Shown: piece after piece, positions 1 to 12,085 of the stretch
How the letters are laid out: each line of letters starts with the position of its first letter
Position numbering within the stretch: position 1 is the stretch's first letter
Source of the DNA: Cichorium intybus
Taxonomy: Eukaryota; Streptophyta; Magnoliopsida; Asterales; Asteraceae
Reading direction: 5' to 3'
Assembly: GCA_023525715.1 (NCBI GenBank)
Contig: CM042013.1
Location: forward strand, 84,246,494 to 84,310,493
Length of the DNA: 64,000 nucleotides
Position numbers and translations under genes: made by a program
Notes under the pieces: generated by a model
Told to the model about the DNA's origin: nothing
The model's input: the letters and a program-made list of their open reading frames with translations, nothing else
The model's database searches: none

Positions 1-2240
1 GGTTGTAGTCAGCCAGTCTGGCTTTGTAGACTTCCTCCATGTGTGGAGCAATTATGCTTTCTAGTGATCTGTCTGTTGAGCTTCCTGCTCTAGCTGATCC
101 ACTAGCTCCCATGGTTGTCGTTGTGATGGTTGAAAATGAAGGACCTGCTGAGGTTAATCTAGGCCTTTCTCCCCCTTGTGAAGCATGGCCCGTATGCTGA
201 GCAGTTGCTGGCCTGCCTTGTGGCCTATACATTCTATCTGCAAAGTTTATCAAGGGCTGTAATGCAGTTCTCAACTTAGCAGTCAAGTCTTGGGTAAGAA
301 CTGCATTTGTTCTTTGCTGTTTCTCTATAAACTTAGAAATGTCCGAAGCGGCTTGGGCGGCTGTGAGCTCTTCAATCTTCGCTCTAGCCTCATCGAGTTG
401 TTTTTCAAACTCGGTACTTTTATGAGTTTCACTTCAAAGTCCTTGTAGAGTTTGCATGACTTCGGAATGTGATTTTCAATTTTTTCGGCAAGGGCTTCGA
501 TTTTCTTGTCAACACCAGTTACAGTTACAGGTGATTCAAGTTTTTGTTCAAAAGATGATTGGATCATATTTTGTCGATCCATGAGATTCTTCTTGAGTTT
601 CTGTATAGAGTCCTTTATTTCTTTGGACATTGTAACTTCCAAAGATTCTATCTCTTCTGTGATGTCACCCAAGGTTGGTTTGGTGGGATCGAAGCCAGTT
701 TGTGCTTGAATCAGAGTATCGAGTTTAGAGTTGAGGACTTTGTACTGTTTCATTAGTACAAAGCCTTCGTCTGGCAGGTCTTCATCTGAGACTCCTTTAG
801 TAACCAAAGGGGCCAAATAAAAAGCCTCAAAGAAGGCTGCCGAAGTGGGGTTTTGTCTTGAGGGTGATGGAGGCAAATCAAACTCTGGTAATGAGAAATC
901 AAATCCAGAGGAAGAAATGGTAGATGTTTGAGGAGCTGTTGTAGGTGGAGGTGGTGGTGGTACATCAGATGATGTAGTATGAGAATTGGTGGTTTGTTGA
1001 GCTGTTGTGGGTGGTGGTGGTGATGGTGGTCGGGTTGTTTTAGGTGGAGATGGGGGAATAGTGGTTTGTGGTGGAGAGAGTGGTCTGGTTGTCGGTGTAG
1101 GTGAAGGAGGTTGATTAATAAATTGTTCTTCTTCTTGTTCTTCTTCATGAACTGTGGCTGGAGTCCGTTCTGAGTCCGAAGACTCTTCCACAGTGACCAG
1201 TTCCCTCTACCTCTTTGGTTGTTTCCTCTTCGGAGTGGTTTTCACCGAAGCCTTTCTTTTCTTATCATCCTTCTTCGGAACACTTGGTCCGCCAGTGATC
1301 TTCTTCTTCCCTTTCCCTTTTGGTTGTTCTCTAACTGGTTCTGCTTGACTTAAGTCACGAGTGGGATAAGGAATAGCAAGAGTGTTACGATAAGCATTTA
1401 CCTCATTGTACTCCATAGGCACTTTGGAGAGCATGACATGTGGAATTTGAGCACAGAAGGCTACAGGTTCGTTGTCTAGAATGGGAATTGCGTAGGAGTG
1501 AATTTCATTTCACCAAGTGAGGGATCAAGAACATACCCTGCTTGCTGGTAGTGGGCATGGACAACAATCGCCCAGAATCTTGCGTTTGCGATTTCTGTCC
1601 CCTTCATGCTATGATTTATGTGGGAGCAGAAATCGGTCCAAAGAATCAATGCGAAATCTACTTTAACATCATAGTAGATTCCGTAAAGAAGGCCTTGGAA
1701 GGTGACACTTGCTGAGTCCAAACTTGAGGTTCTACCAGAGAGACACCTAAGGAAGATGCTAAAGAAGTACCTCCAAAGGTCAGGGAGTTGATCTTTCTTG
1801 AAGGTGCTGATCCTTTCAAGCAGAGGTTCATACCCCATTTCGTTGAACATGCCAACCAGTTGGTCAACAGATGGGACCACCATTTCTTTTGAGTTGTATA
1901 TTGGAAGACGGAGAGCTTCAGCGAATTTCTCCTTGGTTAGTTGTACCTTTTTAGTTTTCCCCTTTGAATCAACAGTCTCATAGAATACGGATTTGACTTG
2001 GTTATTGGAATCGAACAGGGCATTTGATGTATAGTGTGCCCTATGAACCAGAGTTGCAGGAACTGAAGGAGTACAGGTAAAAGCATAGCCTAGAACGGAT
2101 CTTTTCATGCATTCCACCAATGCATCGATTGGTTTAGGGTAAAGAGACAGATCATTGCGAAGAACTATGTTGGATGATTGGCTCTTGAGGTTTGGGATTG
2201 ACAAAGCTTCAGTGGTTTGAAATGAAGCTTCAGCGGCCAT
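1..2240 (-). pseudogene. E1 extra 3' ORF (env-like position), function unknown, continues off the edge
   Basis: It starts at the ATG 2240-2238. The first 255 codons form a globular region (MAAEASFQTTEALS...) of the type found as additional ORFs in plant LTR elements. The frame shifts near 1480-1490, runs through a basic Lys/Arg-rich segment (1434-1207), meets a TAG at 1207-1209, then continues in frame into a long Pro-Ser-Thr-rich stretch (about 1090-900) and a helical, Glu/Lys-rich region. A second shift near 415-435 restores a frame open to position 1 that is coiled-coil-like (FEKQLDEARAKIEEL). I see no signal peptide or transmembrane segment, so a true envelope role is not supported. Confidence 0.7.
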
Positions 2241-2357
2241 TGTTGAAGCAAGGAAGAAGATGAAGGACTTTAGGATTTCTTTGAGAGTAAGTTTGCAGAG
2301 AGAGAGAGGGATCCAAAGTTTTGTTCGCGTAAAGAGTATAACAGAAGCGGTGAGAGG

Positions 2358-2366
2358 TTTATATAG
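2358..2366 (-). promoter_or_regulatory. TATA box candidate upstream of the E1 extra ORF
   Basis: The minus strand reads CTATATAAA about 118 bp before the ATG at 2240, followed by a pyrimidine-rich leader (CCCTCTCTCTCTCTGC). This spacing is normal for a plant core promoter and suggests the extra ORF may be transcribed separately from the LTR transcript. Confidence 0.5.
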
Positions 2367-4268
2367 TGTTCGTGGTCCCTAGGCCATTTAATGCACGATT
2401 GTAATGGTCCATTAAGAACCAGACACCTCAGCAACTGCTCGTCCCACTATCCCTACAAAAAGGAGAAACGTACGGCTGTCAGTTGCAATGATTCAAAAGT
2501 TGAACCGCCCTTTTTATTATCTCTTTATTGTTTAGATTTTCCTTTAATATTTCATTGACAGCTGTATTTGAACAAACGGTCAAATATTTCTAAGGAATGT
2601 TTGTCTCTGAGTGATATCATAAATGTGGAAATCATTTTAACAATAAATTGACTTCGGATTTATGATAAATTTATGATCGTTGTAGATGCACTTCGGAGTG
2701 AAGGCATGGAGTTATGTTTAACTCCGAAGTGGTTTATTTTCATTTTGTTTTTCTTTGAATCTTTGGTTTTCCTTTTGAGTGATGCAAACATGACACGTAT
2801 CCCTAACATCCTGGAATATTATGAAAAGAAGATTTGACAAATTAATGTTCAGACTCATTTGAATCATGTTGGAAGTCCATTTTCCATTTCGAAGATTGTT
2901 TGATTCTATATCAGTCATGGATGTATAAGTCTAATCACCCCATCACAACTTGATTTCGCATTTGAGAGTATGTTTTGATTTCTACTTATGTGCTTCAAAT
3001 TTTTCATACAGAACAATGATAACATCCTTTGCATTTAAAATTTAAAGAAATTTTCATTCTTGGTTTTGAACATCAGAAGTGTTTAAAGAATTTGGATTGT
3101 CTTTGAAGATTCTTTTTGAAAAATATATTCCCTTTCATCAATTGAAGTGTTTGGATACTAGACTCTGATGACAAGCCTTTGAGCTTCGTACACCACTCCA
3201 ACTTTATCATTTAAGATAGACTACTTGAAATGTTCATATTCTCTACAGAGTACTCAACTATGTCATAGGAGTTCCTTGTATTGTTATTTAAAACAGAAGA
3301 ATAGGCCTTTGAATGCTGATTTTTCTTTCTTTTGCATTCCCTTGTTTATCTTTTTGTCTTTGATTCTTTTGACAATTTGTTTATTATTTTCTGTTTATCT
3401 TTTTGATGATTTTCAATTTTTCTCTTTTTATCTTTTCTATTTTGAATTTACTTATCCAAAGATACAAAATTTTCACCATCTGGTTTCTTTCTTTGGTGCT
3501 TTTTGATTTTGTTTTAAACAATCCTTGAGTGTGAAAATCTTCATGTAGTTCAATTTTGTACCATTAATGAAAATAGGTTAAATTGCTTATTCAAACAATG
3601 TTGGTATTATCTTTGAAGAAGACTTCAGAGCACTTGAGTTATCCTGTGCAGTTTTAGGCTACATGATTAATTTGGAGTTGAAGCGAGTCAAGTTCCAAAG
3701 GGTGGTTAGAAATAGACATTATGCTAAGGATATAGGAATCAAACAAGGCTTCAAATGTAAAATAGCCTTAACCTCACTTCGAAGTCTGTTTTCTTACCAA
3801 TGTTTCAAGTCGATTCCCAAATACCTTTTAGTGCAATAAGGTATGATTTTCAGAATTTAAAATCAAAGTTTTGTCCTTTACTTGATTAATTCACGAATGA
3901 AAGGTTAAACTTTGTCATTTTGCATCAAAATTTTCTCATGACATGGTGTGATTTCTCAAGAACTTGATTTTTCTTGTTTTTGAATTTTCTTTGACTTAGA
4001 GACTTTTTATTTTTGTTCTTTAGAAACGAAGTCAAAATATGTTTAGTTTAATTTTTCAATTTTAAGAGTTTGTATAGACAAAAAGTTTGTTCCGCAGAGG
4101 TGCGAAGTGATATTTTACTTCGGAACGCTGCGGTGTTGTTTGAAGTGACTTTTCTTGATTTATTCCGCAGAGTTCCAAAGTGATATTTTACTTCGGAGAG
4201 CTGCAGAGTTTTGTGATTTTGCAAATTATTGAACTAAAGAAAAGAGTAAGAGTGAGCAAATCTGTGAT
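2367..4268 (-). other. E1 non-coding region between pol and extra ORF
   Basis: About 1.9 kb with no coding signal on either strand, T-rich on the plus strand around 3300-3500. It holds several TTCGGA/TCCGAA words (2651, 2692, 2723, 4129, 4191) and two related 45-bp blocks at 4090-4134 and 4163-4208. A transcript made from the minus strand here would be A/purine-rich, where copia elements of this kind may carry extra polypurine tracts; I could not pick one. Confidence 0.6.
4090..4208. repeat. Direct repeat, two 45-bp blocks with an internal palindrome
   Basis: Blocks at 4090-4134 and 4163-4208 (offset 73 bp) share TTCCGCAGAG, AAGTGATATTTTACTTCGG and GCTGC. Within each, CGAAGTGATATTTTACTTCG or its decayed form is an inverted repeat. 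Confidence 0.75.
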
Positions 4269-6262
4269 TCAATGAAGAGTGGATCCATCTATCATTCCAA
4301 GTCCACGAACTATTCTTGTGAATGCTTCTTCATTCAGAGCCTTTGTGAAGATATCTGCCAATTGTTCTGTAGTGTGAACAAAGTGCACCTCAATATTCCC
4401 CTCCTCAACATGAATTTTGCTAAAGTGATAGCGAAGAGCTATGTGCTTCGTCTTGGAATGTTGAATTGGATTGTGGCATATACGAATTGCACTTCGAGAG
4501 TCACAAAATAACGGAATTTTTCTCATGTTGATGGCATAATCTTTCAGTTGGCTTTGGATCCAAATGATTTGTGAAGTACATGCTGCGGCTGCTACATACT
4601 CTGCTTCTGCTGTGGAGATAGAGACACAAGTTTGCTTCTTGGATTGCTAGCTAATCAGCTTTCCATCTAAGAATTGACAGCCCCCGGAAGTGCTTTTGCG
4701 ATCAATAGAGCATCCACCAAGATCGGAGTCTGAATAAGCTTGTATGTAAAAGCCAGAGTTTGCCGGGTACCACAGACCATAAGTAATAGTGCCATGAAGA
4801 TATCGAAAGATTGTCTTAACTGCAGCAAGATGAGGTTCTCTTGGGTCAGCCTGATATCTTGCACAATTGCAGACTGCAAACATGATATCAAGACGACTGG
4901 CTGTGAGATCAAGACGACTGGCAGTGATCCAATCATGCTTCGGTATTGCTGTATGTCTGTCTTTGGTTTGTCCAATGAAGGATTCAACCTTGTACCTGTA
5001 GGCAAAGGAACTTTTGCATTTGAGCAGTTAGTCATTCCGAAGCGTTCAAGCAAACTCTTCGTGTACTTTTGTTGATTTATGAATATCCCCTCCTTGGATT
5101 GGTTTATTTGTAATCCAAGAAAGAAGTTAATCTTTCCCATCATACTCATTTGGAATGTGCTTTTCATTAGTTTTTCAAAATCTTTTGACAAATTGGGGTC
5201 AGTGGATCTGAAGATTATATCATCCACATAGATTTGGACTACCATCAAATGAGATCCAACCTTCTTTCTGAAAAGTATGGGATCCACTGAACCTTGTTTA
5301 AAGCTTGATTCTTTTAAAATTTTTGTCAAGGTCTCATACCAAGCCCTTGGAGCTTGTTTTAAACCATAGATGGCTTTGTCTAACACATAGCAATGGTTTG
5401 GATGTTCTTTACTTTCAAAACCAGGTGGTTGTTCAACAAAGACGGTTTCCTCGAGATCACCATTCAAAAAGGCACATTTGACATCCATTTGATAGACATC
5501 AAAGTTTTTATGTGCAGCATATGCTAAAAATATCCGAACTGATTCGAGTCTAGCAACAGAAGCAAATGTCTCTTCGTAGTCAATCCCTTCCTGTTGACAA
5601 TAACCTTTGACAACCAGCCTTGCTTTGTTCCGAACCATATTGCCTTCGGTGTCAAGATTATTTCTATACACCCATTTGAGACGAACGATGGAAGCATTAG
5701 CAGGTTTTGGAATTAACATCCAAACTTTGTTTCTTTCAAATTCCTCTAATTCCAACTGCATTGCTTCAATCCAGTCAGGGTGATCAAATGCATCTTTAAC
5801 ATTCTTTGGTTCTATCTTTGAAATAAAAACATTGAACATGCACAACTCCGAAGTTTTGTTTAAATCAAATTGTTTTTGGTGGAGTTGTGCACTAGTCAAT
5901 ACTTTATCATGAACATTACCGATGACAAGTGATGAAGGATGATTTCTGGTCCACTTTTCCAAAGGAGGATAATTTGGAGTAAATTCAGGAGGTCCTTCAG
6001 AATCAATTTCCTCAATATCTAAAGGATAACCCGAAGTGGAAGGGAAATCATCCATTATTAAGTGATTACTTGAATTTGTGACATTTGTTTGTGGAGTGTT
6101 TAAATTTGAAGAGTGAATAGAAGAGTTTAGTAATTGCTCCCCCTCGACACTAGCTGGTGAAGAGATTGTTCCTTCATGATCCGAAGAGTTAGGAGTTGCT
6201 ACTTCTGGCTCCTCCTCGACATTTGCTTCTGGCTCTCCTTTGACTTGTGGATAGAGGGACAT
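4269..6262 (-). pseudogene. E1 reverse transcriptase and RNase H, broken
   Basis: RT motifs in order: WVYRNNLDTEGN, VYQMDVKCAFLNGDLEE (first catalytic Asp), ALYGLKQ-type (AIYGLKQAPRAW), and YVDDIIF (catalytic DD). Past 4930 the frame is lost because of a 20-bp tandem duplication (about 4888-4927). The RNase H part continues in another frame from 4883, has a TAG near 4647 at a normal Trp position, and then reaches STAEAEY, CDSRSAI and LADIFTKAL, ending at 4269. This enzyme pair would copy genomic RNA; the copy is dead. Confidence 0.9.
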
Positions 6263-6345
6263 GATGTGTGATACTTCATGTGAATGATTATTAAGATTTG
6301 AATCGCTTTGCTCCCCCTCGAACCCAGATTTCCCTGTGGATCCAT

Positions 6346-7500
6346 TTAAGTTTCACTCTCAACCGAAGAGGGTCTGTGGACACTACTTAGAGTTGACTCT
6401 TCGGGTCCATCTGTAAGCTTAGACAGTTCAGACACTTGATTATCTGGTGCTCTAGCTTCGGAGTCCAAGGCTTGTACAGGTGGATCAAAGAGAAGATTAA
6501 AGTCTGTGTCGAAGGACGTGATTGGTGATGCATCAACATCTGGTTTTGGAAAGATCGAGGACATTGGAAAAGGATGTTGTGACTTCTTGATATAGTAGTC
6601 ATCAAATGAGAGATTGAAGATTTCTTCAATTCTGCGAGTTCTCTTGTTCATGACTCTATAGGCTTTTGAGTCTTGTGAGTAACCAAGAAAAATCCCATCT
6701 TCAAATTTATCATTAAATTTTGTTCGATGATCTTTCAAATTCAAGATAAAACACCTACAACCAAAGATGTGAAGAAACATGACATTTGCTTTCCTTCGGT
6801 TGAGTACTTCGTAAGGTGTAATATGAAACCTCTTGTGGATATAGGATCTATTTTGAGTGAAACAAGCTGTAGAAATTGCTTCAGCCCAGAAGTACATGGG
6901 TAGATTTGCAAAATTAAGCATTGTTCTAGCTGCTTCACATAAGGATCGATTTCTTCTTTCTGCAACACCATTTTGTTGAGGAGTATAGGGTGCTGAGAAA
7001 TTGTGATTGATCCCCTTTGTTTTCAAGAATCCATCAAGAGTTTGATTCTTGAACTCCGAACCGTTGTCATTGTGTACAGTTCGGACTTTCATGTTGAGCA
7101 TTACTTCCATCTTCCTGATGAAATTGATGATTTCTTCAACAGCGTCTGACTTGTTTCTTAATAATAAGACCCATGTAAACCTTGAATAGTCATCAACAAT
7201 CACCAAAATATACTTTTTCTTTCCTATCGACTCCACTGCGGATGGTCCAAAGATCCATGTAGAGAAATGTAAGAGGTTCGGTGATTTTTGGGTTAATCAC
7301 TGTTGGATGCCTTTGCTTTGTCTGCTTCCCATGTTCACACGCAGAGCAAAGTGAATTATTATCGAATTTTAAAGCAGGCATACCACGAACCAAATCAATA
7401 GCCACAAGTTTGTTTAAATTTTGAAGATCAAGTGAGCAAGTCTTCGGTGCCACAACCAGCTGACATCAGAGTTGGCTTTGGAAAGAAGACAAAGAGATTG
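6346..7500 (-). pseudogene. E1 integrase (GAG-pre-integrase zinc region plus catalytic core), frameshifted
   Basis: A HRRLAHL-like segment near 7450 and CSACEHGKQ near 7340 form the HHCC zinc region in one frame (7453-7193). From 7236 the core continues in another frame: VDDYSRFTWV (first Asp), HNDNGSEFKN (second Asp), QQNGVAERRNR (Glu). The two frames overlap around 7236-7245, which marks a small indel. A further frame change lies near 7450. The C-terminal tail is Ser/Pro-rich. Integrase would insert the cDNA; this copy cannot make a continuous protein. Confidence 0.88.
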
Positions 7501-7549
7501 CCCACCAGTCACTGGCTTCAGATTCAAGGGAAACATTGATCCCTTCCTT

Positions 7550-7891
7550 TCAGATTTTAACAAAACTTTCTTTTGTATCCATTTTTGCAATTATGCTTCC
7601 TTGATGATTGAATGTGACTTCATTTCCAGTTCCCACAACTAACTGAGAAATGCTAACCAGATTGTGATTTAAACCTTCCACAAATGCCACCCTGTTAATT
7701 GTAAATTGACCATTTGTGATTTTTCCATAACCTCGAATAGGACATGTCTCATTGTTGCCATACCGAACATTTCCCGCATCATCCAGTGTTCTGTAGTCCC
7801 TTAGATATTCCCTTTTTCCTGTCATGTGTCTTGAGCAGCCACTATCCATATACCATTTAGCATCATACCGCTCAGTAGACATTATCTGCAA
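7550..7891 (-). pseudogene. E1 aspartic protease fragment
   Basis: The start of this frame contains WYMDSGCSRHMTG, with the D-S-G active site and the downstream HMTG typical of copia proteases. It would cleave the polyprotein. The frame is closed upstream towards gag (about 170 bp with stops) and ends at 7550, so protease, gag and integrase are no longer joined. Part of pol. Confidence 0.85.
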
Positions 7892-8059
7892 TTAATCAAG
7901 AAGGAGTTGGTACCCAATCAATCTTGGGTCCTCTAGGTAAGCGAAGGATTCTTGAATCTACTTTTCTACAGCCTCTTCGGTAATTTCATTTGCATATAAG
8001 TTTATTAAATTCTCCAAAGCCTCATGTGATGAACATGATTCCAAAGAGTTTAAACAAGA

Positions 8060-11000
8060 TTATAAAAGGCTTTTTGTCAAAACAGATGAGTCTGAAGTGA
8101 CTGACAAAGTGCAAGACTTCGGAACCCATATTTGTTTGGTTAATCTTGACTTTGAAGCTGTTGTTGTTACTTTAGAAGATGATGATTTTGAAGACTTGGT
8201 TTTAACAGTAAGATTTTCTTTCAAATCATTTCTTTTCCAATTTTGTTTTGTGATTTCATTTGTTGATTTCTTTGATGTTGGACTACATGACGTAGAGGCA
8301 CAAAGGTACTCTTCATATTCCAACTTGAAATCGTTTAGTGAAAGATTTTTATCTTTAAACAAATCCAAGTTTTTGTCTAGCCAATGATGGAATGTGTCTA
8401 TAGAGTTGTAATATTTTGAAAAAGTTTTCTTCGTTGGGTTTTGAATTTTGGGATTTGGAAAATTGGGTTTTGTTGGGACAAATATTGGTTTGGAAAATTG
8501 ATTTTTGACTTCTGATACATTTGAATCGGTGGGTTTTGTTCCAGAAGTTGAAGTGATTGCTTTTGTTGGTATTGAAACTTCAAAGGGTGTTTTCCTTTTG
8601 ACAAGATTTTGGGTTTGTTTTGATTTTAAAATCTTCACTGTTGGTTTCGAGATTGCAACAGTAGTGTTTGTTTTGGATGTTGGTGCATGATTTTGAAATT
8701 GAGGTTTTTGCAAAATTTTGATGTTGTGTACCACAGGCTTCGGAGTGATTTGTGTTTTGTTCTTATCCTTAAAATTTGGGAACTGCATTGAGGGATAAGA
8801 GATCTCAGATTTAATTTTTGATGTCTCATTTTCATCAGATTTAGCATGTGGTACACTTTCTTTTGATTCTATTAACTGAAAATCATCCATATTCGGAGTT
8901 ATGGGTTTTTCCATAACTTGAATTTGTTTGTAGTTTCGGTTAGTATAAACATGATTGTCATTTTTAGTATTCAAAAGATTTGTCAAATTCTTTGGGATTT
9001 TCTCCTTTTCATAACATAAACGGTTGTAAATGTTGTGACCATACAAATCCTGCTTTCTTATGTTGATTTTTACTTCCATGTTTTCGTTTACTTGATTTTC
9101 AAACATTTTAGATGATGAGAATAATCCTTCCTCAGTGACTGTGGAGTTATCCTTATCAACCATCTTTTGTAAATCATTATCAATCACAAGCATACCACCA
9201 TGTTTCACAAAGATAGAGTTTTTGAAATAAGAAACCTTAGGATAAACACAAGCAACATGGACTAGTCTTTTGGAAGTGTTTTTGAGATAATCTTCATAGG
9301 ATTCACATTCATCAGAAATCTGAGTCTTAGTTTTAACAATTTCCAAGTTGTCTGTATTTTCTTTTTCACAATCAATTTTAGTCTTGCCTTTATCCTCCGA
9401 AGACAATTGTGAGATGTCTTCGGATGGTGATGCAGATGTGGAGGATGATTTATGCAAGGACAGGGATGAACAGTCAACTTCCTCCATATCCGAATCAGAT
9501 TCAGAATCATTTTCATACAAAGTTTCTACTACAACATCAGATTTGTTTTCACATTGAGGTATGTGCTGTTTCAAGATTGGAATCTCTTGAGGCAGCGGTG
9601 TTAACAAATTTTCAGCAGTTAAGTGTTTTTCAACAGAGATTAAACCATGTTTGTACGAAGGGTTAGTCACTTCGGACCCTGAGACTATGGATTCACATTC
9701 ACACGTAACACTATCAACATTCTTAAGTTTGAATTCAATAAAGGGTAATAGTTTTCTATGTTGCACATTGCAAACATCAGTAGAAGGATAAATACGGGTA
9801 ATGTGAGCATACAGTCGTCTAGCAGTTTCACAAAATATGTTTCGCTGTCTCAAAAGTACATCATTGTTATTTAAAAGTTTTTCTCTAGTTTCTTCTAATA
9901 GAGAGATTCTTAAATTGGTCTTCTCTAGGGCTAGCCTCGTACTTTCCACTATCCCCCTCAGGTTGAGAATCTCATGCTCATTCAAATTCTCCCTATTTTT
10001 GGCATCGACAAGCATTTTATGCATCACAGAACAATCATGGGTTATTTCATTTATCATGGGTGTAAATTTGGATTCTGAAATTTTAAAGGATAAGAGAAGT
10101 TTTAATACCTGTTCCGGGATGGTTAGACGAGAGTCCTTTGCCATGAAGCATAGTTCTTCATCGTCATATGAAGAGTCATCATATACCACCTTCAGGGCAT
10201 CTTCTTCAATCACCTTCTTCATTCTGAAGTCATCCAGACCAAGATCACCAACACCTTCCCATCCAAGATCCTCGGAAACCACCTCAGCATCCAAAATATC
10301 TTTACCAATAACCTTTTCCGAAGTATCATCTAGAAAGCTCTTATCAACATCATAGGCTAAGAAGGCACTATGAGATGGCTTTCTCACTTCCTCATCCTCC
10401 GAGTCCGAAGACCATACTTGATATGTTCCTAGGTGAATATCACAGGCCATTAAGGCTAAGTCCTTAGTCTTCTCTCTCACCTCTTCCATTTTCCTGGCAT
10501 AATAGGCCTCATCCTTCACTTTTGATTGTATTTCATTGTGCTTCTTCAACATACAGTACTTAGCAAAATGGTTCTTTCTATGACAGTAGTGGCAATCAAA
10601 GTTTGAGTCATCAGAAACTTTCTTCCCTTCTGATTTATCTTTGGCAAACTCCGAAGTCTTGAGTTCGACTGGCTTCGGAGTGGATGATTTGGCTCCATCT
10701 TCCTTTGGTGTGAAGACCTCAGGTTTAGGCTTCGGAGTATAGGAAAAGTTTTTGTAAGTTTTTGTTGGATTAGGTTTGTTGACAAAAGGTTTCTTGAATC
10801 TTCGATTGTTTGCTGCATAAAGTGCAATTGTCTCACCGTTTTCACCTTCCATGTAACCATCTGGTTCATCATTTTCTTCTTCATCTTTAGTCTTTGACAC
10901 AAGAGCCAACAAACTAGCACCAGCAGGTTTCTCACTTCGTCTTCCACAAATATCAGGCTCATGGGCTTTGACCAGATTGTAGAGACTGGCTAATGAGTAG

Positions 11001-11626
11001 GTATTGATGTTTTCATATGATTTGACCATCAGCATGATAGGTCTCCATTCAGGCCTTAAGCTGTAGAGGAATTTTATGTTGATCTCCTGTTGGCTTCGGG
11101 TTTCACCATATTTCTCTAGATCATACACCATTTTGATATAGCGCTCGTAAGCTTGTTCCAGACTCTTGTTTTCTTGCTGCTTAAAGTTGCCAAAGTCAGC
11201 TAATACCTCCTGAACAACGCTTGATTGTAAGGTATTGTCACCAGCGAAGCGGACTGCTAAACGATCCCAAATTTCCTTAGCAGATTTTGCACCAGAAATA
11301 TGATGACGAACATCAAGGCCAAGTCCACTTCGCTGTTCACGCATTGCTCTTTCGTCATTCCTCACTTTCCTTAGGTCTGCGGCATTTAGAACTCCACCGC
11401 CTTCAACATCATCAAGGTTAATGAACCTTCCTGCTATGTCTGTGTGAGGCCTATCCTTAACTGATCTCCAGATGTCTTTTGCATCATCAAGGCCTTCCAA
11501 GTAGTCCTTCATACGATCTGCCTAGTAATCATAGTAGGTTGGAACGAGCACAGGAGCTTTTGTTGATGAACCAATTAGATTGGCGTAATTGAGCTTGTTG
11601 GCATATGTGGTAGTAGAATCAGTCAT
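8060..11626 (-). pseudogene. E1 gag, very long, one in-frame stop
   Basis: The frame is open from 11512 to 8060 (1150 codons) and extends upstream to an ATG at 11626-11624, interrupted by a TAG at 11522-11524 at a position normally Trp. The N-terminal third is a copia gag (UBN2-type) domain. A CCHC knuckle (CHYCHRKNHFAKYC) lies about 310 residues into the open part; the usual Gly before His is Asn. The remaining roughly 800 residues are Ser/Lys/Asp-rich and low-complexity, with an Ile/Leu-rich, probably coiled-coil stretch mid-protein. Gag would form the particle and bind RNA. The ORF is unusually long for a copia gag, and I cannot assign the C-terminal half. Confidence 0.8.
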
Positions 11627-11771
11627 TTTGAATGATTTCAATAGGATCTTTTCATTAAAAGCATGTTATAGAGATTTGTAACAGTTGCGGAATACTAGAT
11701 CTGAGAAACGATTCAGATCTAGAACTGTAACAAAGAAATGAAGCTCTATGAACAGGTTTTTGATCTGACCT

Positions 11772-11783
11772 GCTCTGATACCA
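11772..11783 (-). other. E1 primer binding site (initiator Met tRNA)
   Basis: The minus strand reads TGGTATCAGAGC, the standard copia primer site complementary to the 3' end of initiator tRNA-Met, 2 nt inside the 5' LTR. Confidence 0.92.
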
Positions 11784-11785
11784 CT

Positions 11786-12085
11786 TGTTGAATATTGAAA
11801 TTGATTTTGAGTTAAATAATGACTATGATTCTAACAACAATATAAGGATTTAACAATCACACACAAGCATTGTAACACAAATAATTGAATAAGATGAAAT
11901 GGATAACATATGCCGAATGCTTGATTGATAACTTGGGTTTTACAATGGAGTTTTTGCTATGGAAGTTATGATCTCACAATCTCGGATACTTCAAACTTCG
12001 GGGTGTCCTGTTTGTTTATTACTTCGGGGTTTTTCTTCAAAAGGTCTTCTGATGAGGACTTCGGATACGTCAGCACTTCAGCACA
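11786..12085 (-). repeat. E1 5' LTR
   Basis: About 300 bp with TG...CA ends on the minus strand. The left end (plus TGTTGAATA) lies 2 bp from the primer site. The right end (plus ...TTCAGCACA) is placed where the hAT coding sequence resumes. Only one LTR is in the window, so ends are inferred. It contains TTCGG words at about 11997, 12023 and 12060. Confidence 0.7.

Larger units (their letters stand above)
1..12085 (-). mobile_element. E1: Ty1-copia retrotransposon (Sirevirus-like, tentative), 3' end outside window
   Basis: Order on the minus strand: 5' LTR (11786-12085), initiator-Met primer site, gag with one zinc knuckle, protease, integrase, RT, RNase H, then about 2 kb of non-coding DNA and an extra 3' ORF running to the window edge. 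Integrase before RT defines Ty1-copia. The long gag ORF and extra 3' ORF suggest the Sirevirus group, although a 300-bp LTR is short for that group, so the lineage is tentative. The 3' LTR is not in the window. The element interrupts a hAT transposase at 12085/12086. Gag, pol and the extra ORF all carry stops or frameshifts, so this copy is inactive. Confidence 0.9.

Noticed and set aside
753..1148. His/Leu-rich minus-strand ORF
   Set aside because: Shadow frame of the Pro-rich part of the E1 extra ORF.
3225..3506. Hydrophobic plus-strand ORF resembling a membrane protein
   Set aside because: T-rich non-coding DNA gives Phe/Leu-rich frames; no homology recognised.
9837..10355. 172-codon plus-strand Ser-rich ORF
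   Set aside because: Antisense shadow of E1 gag.
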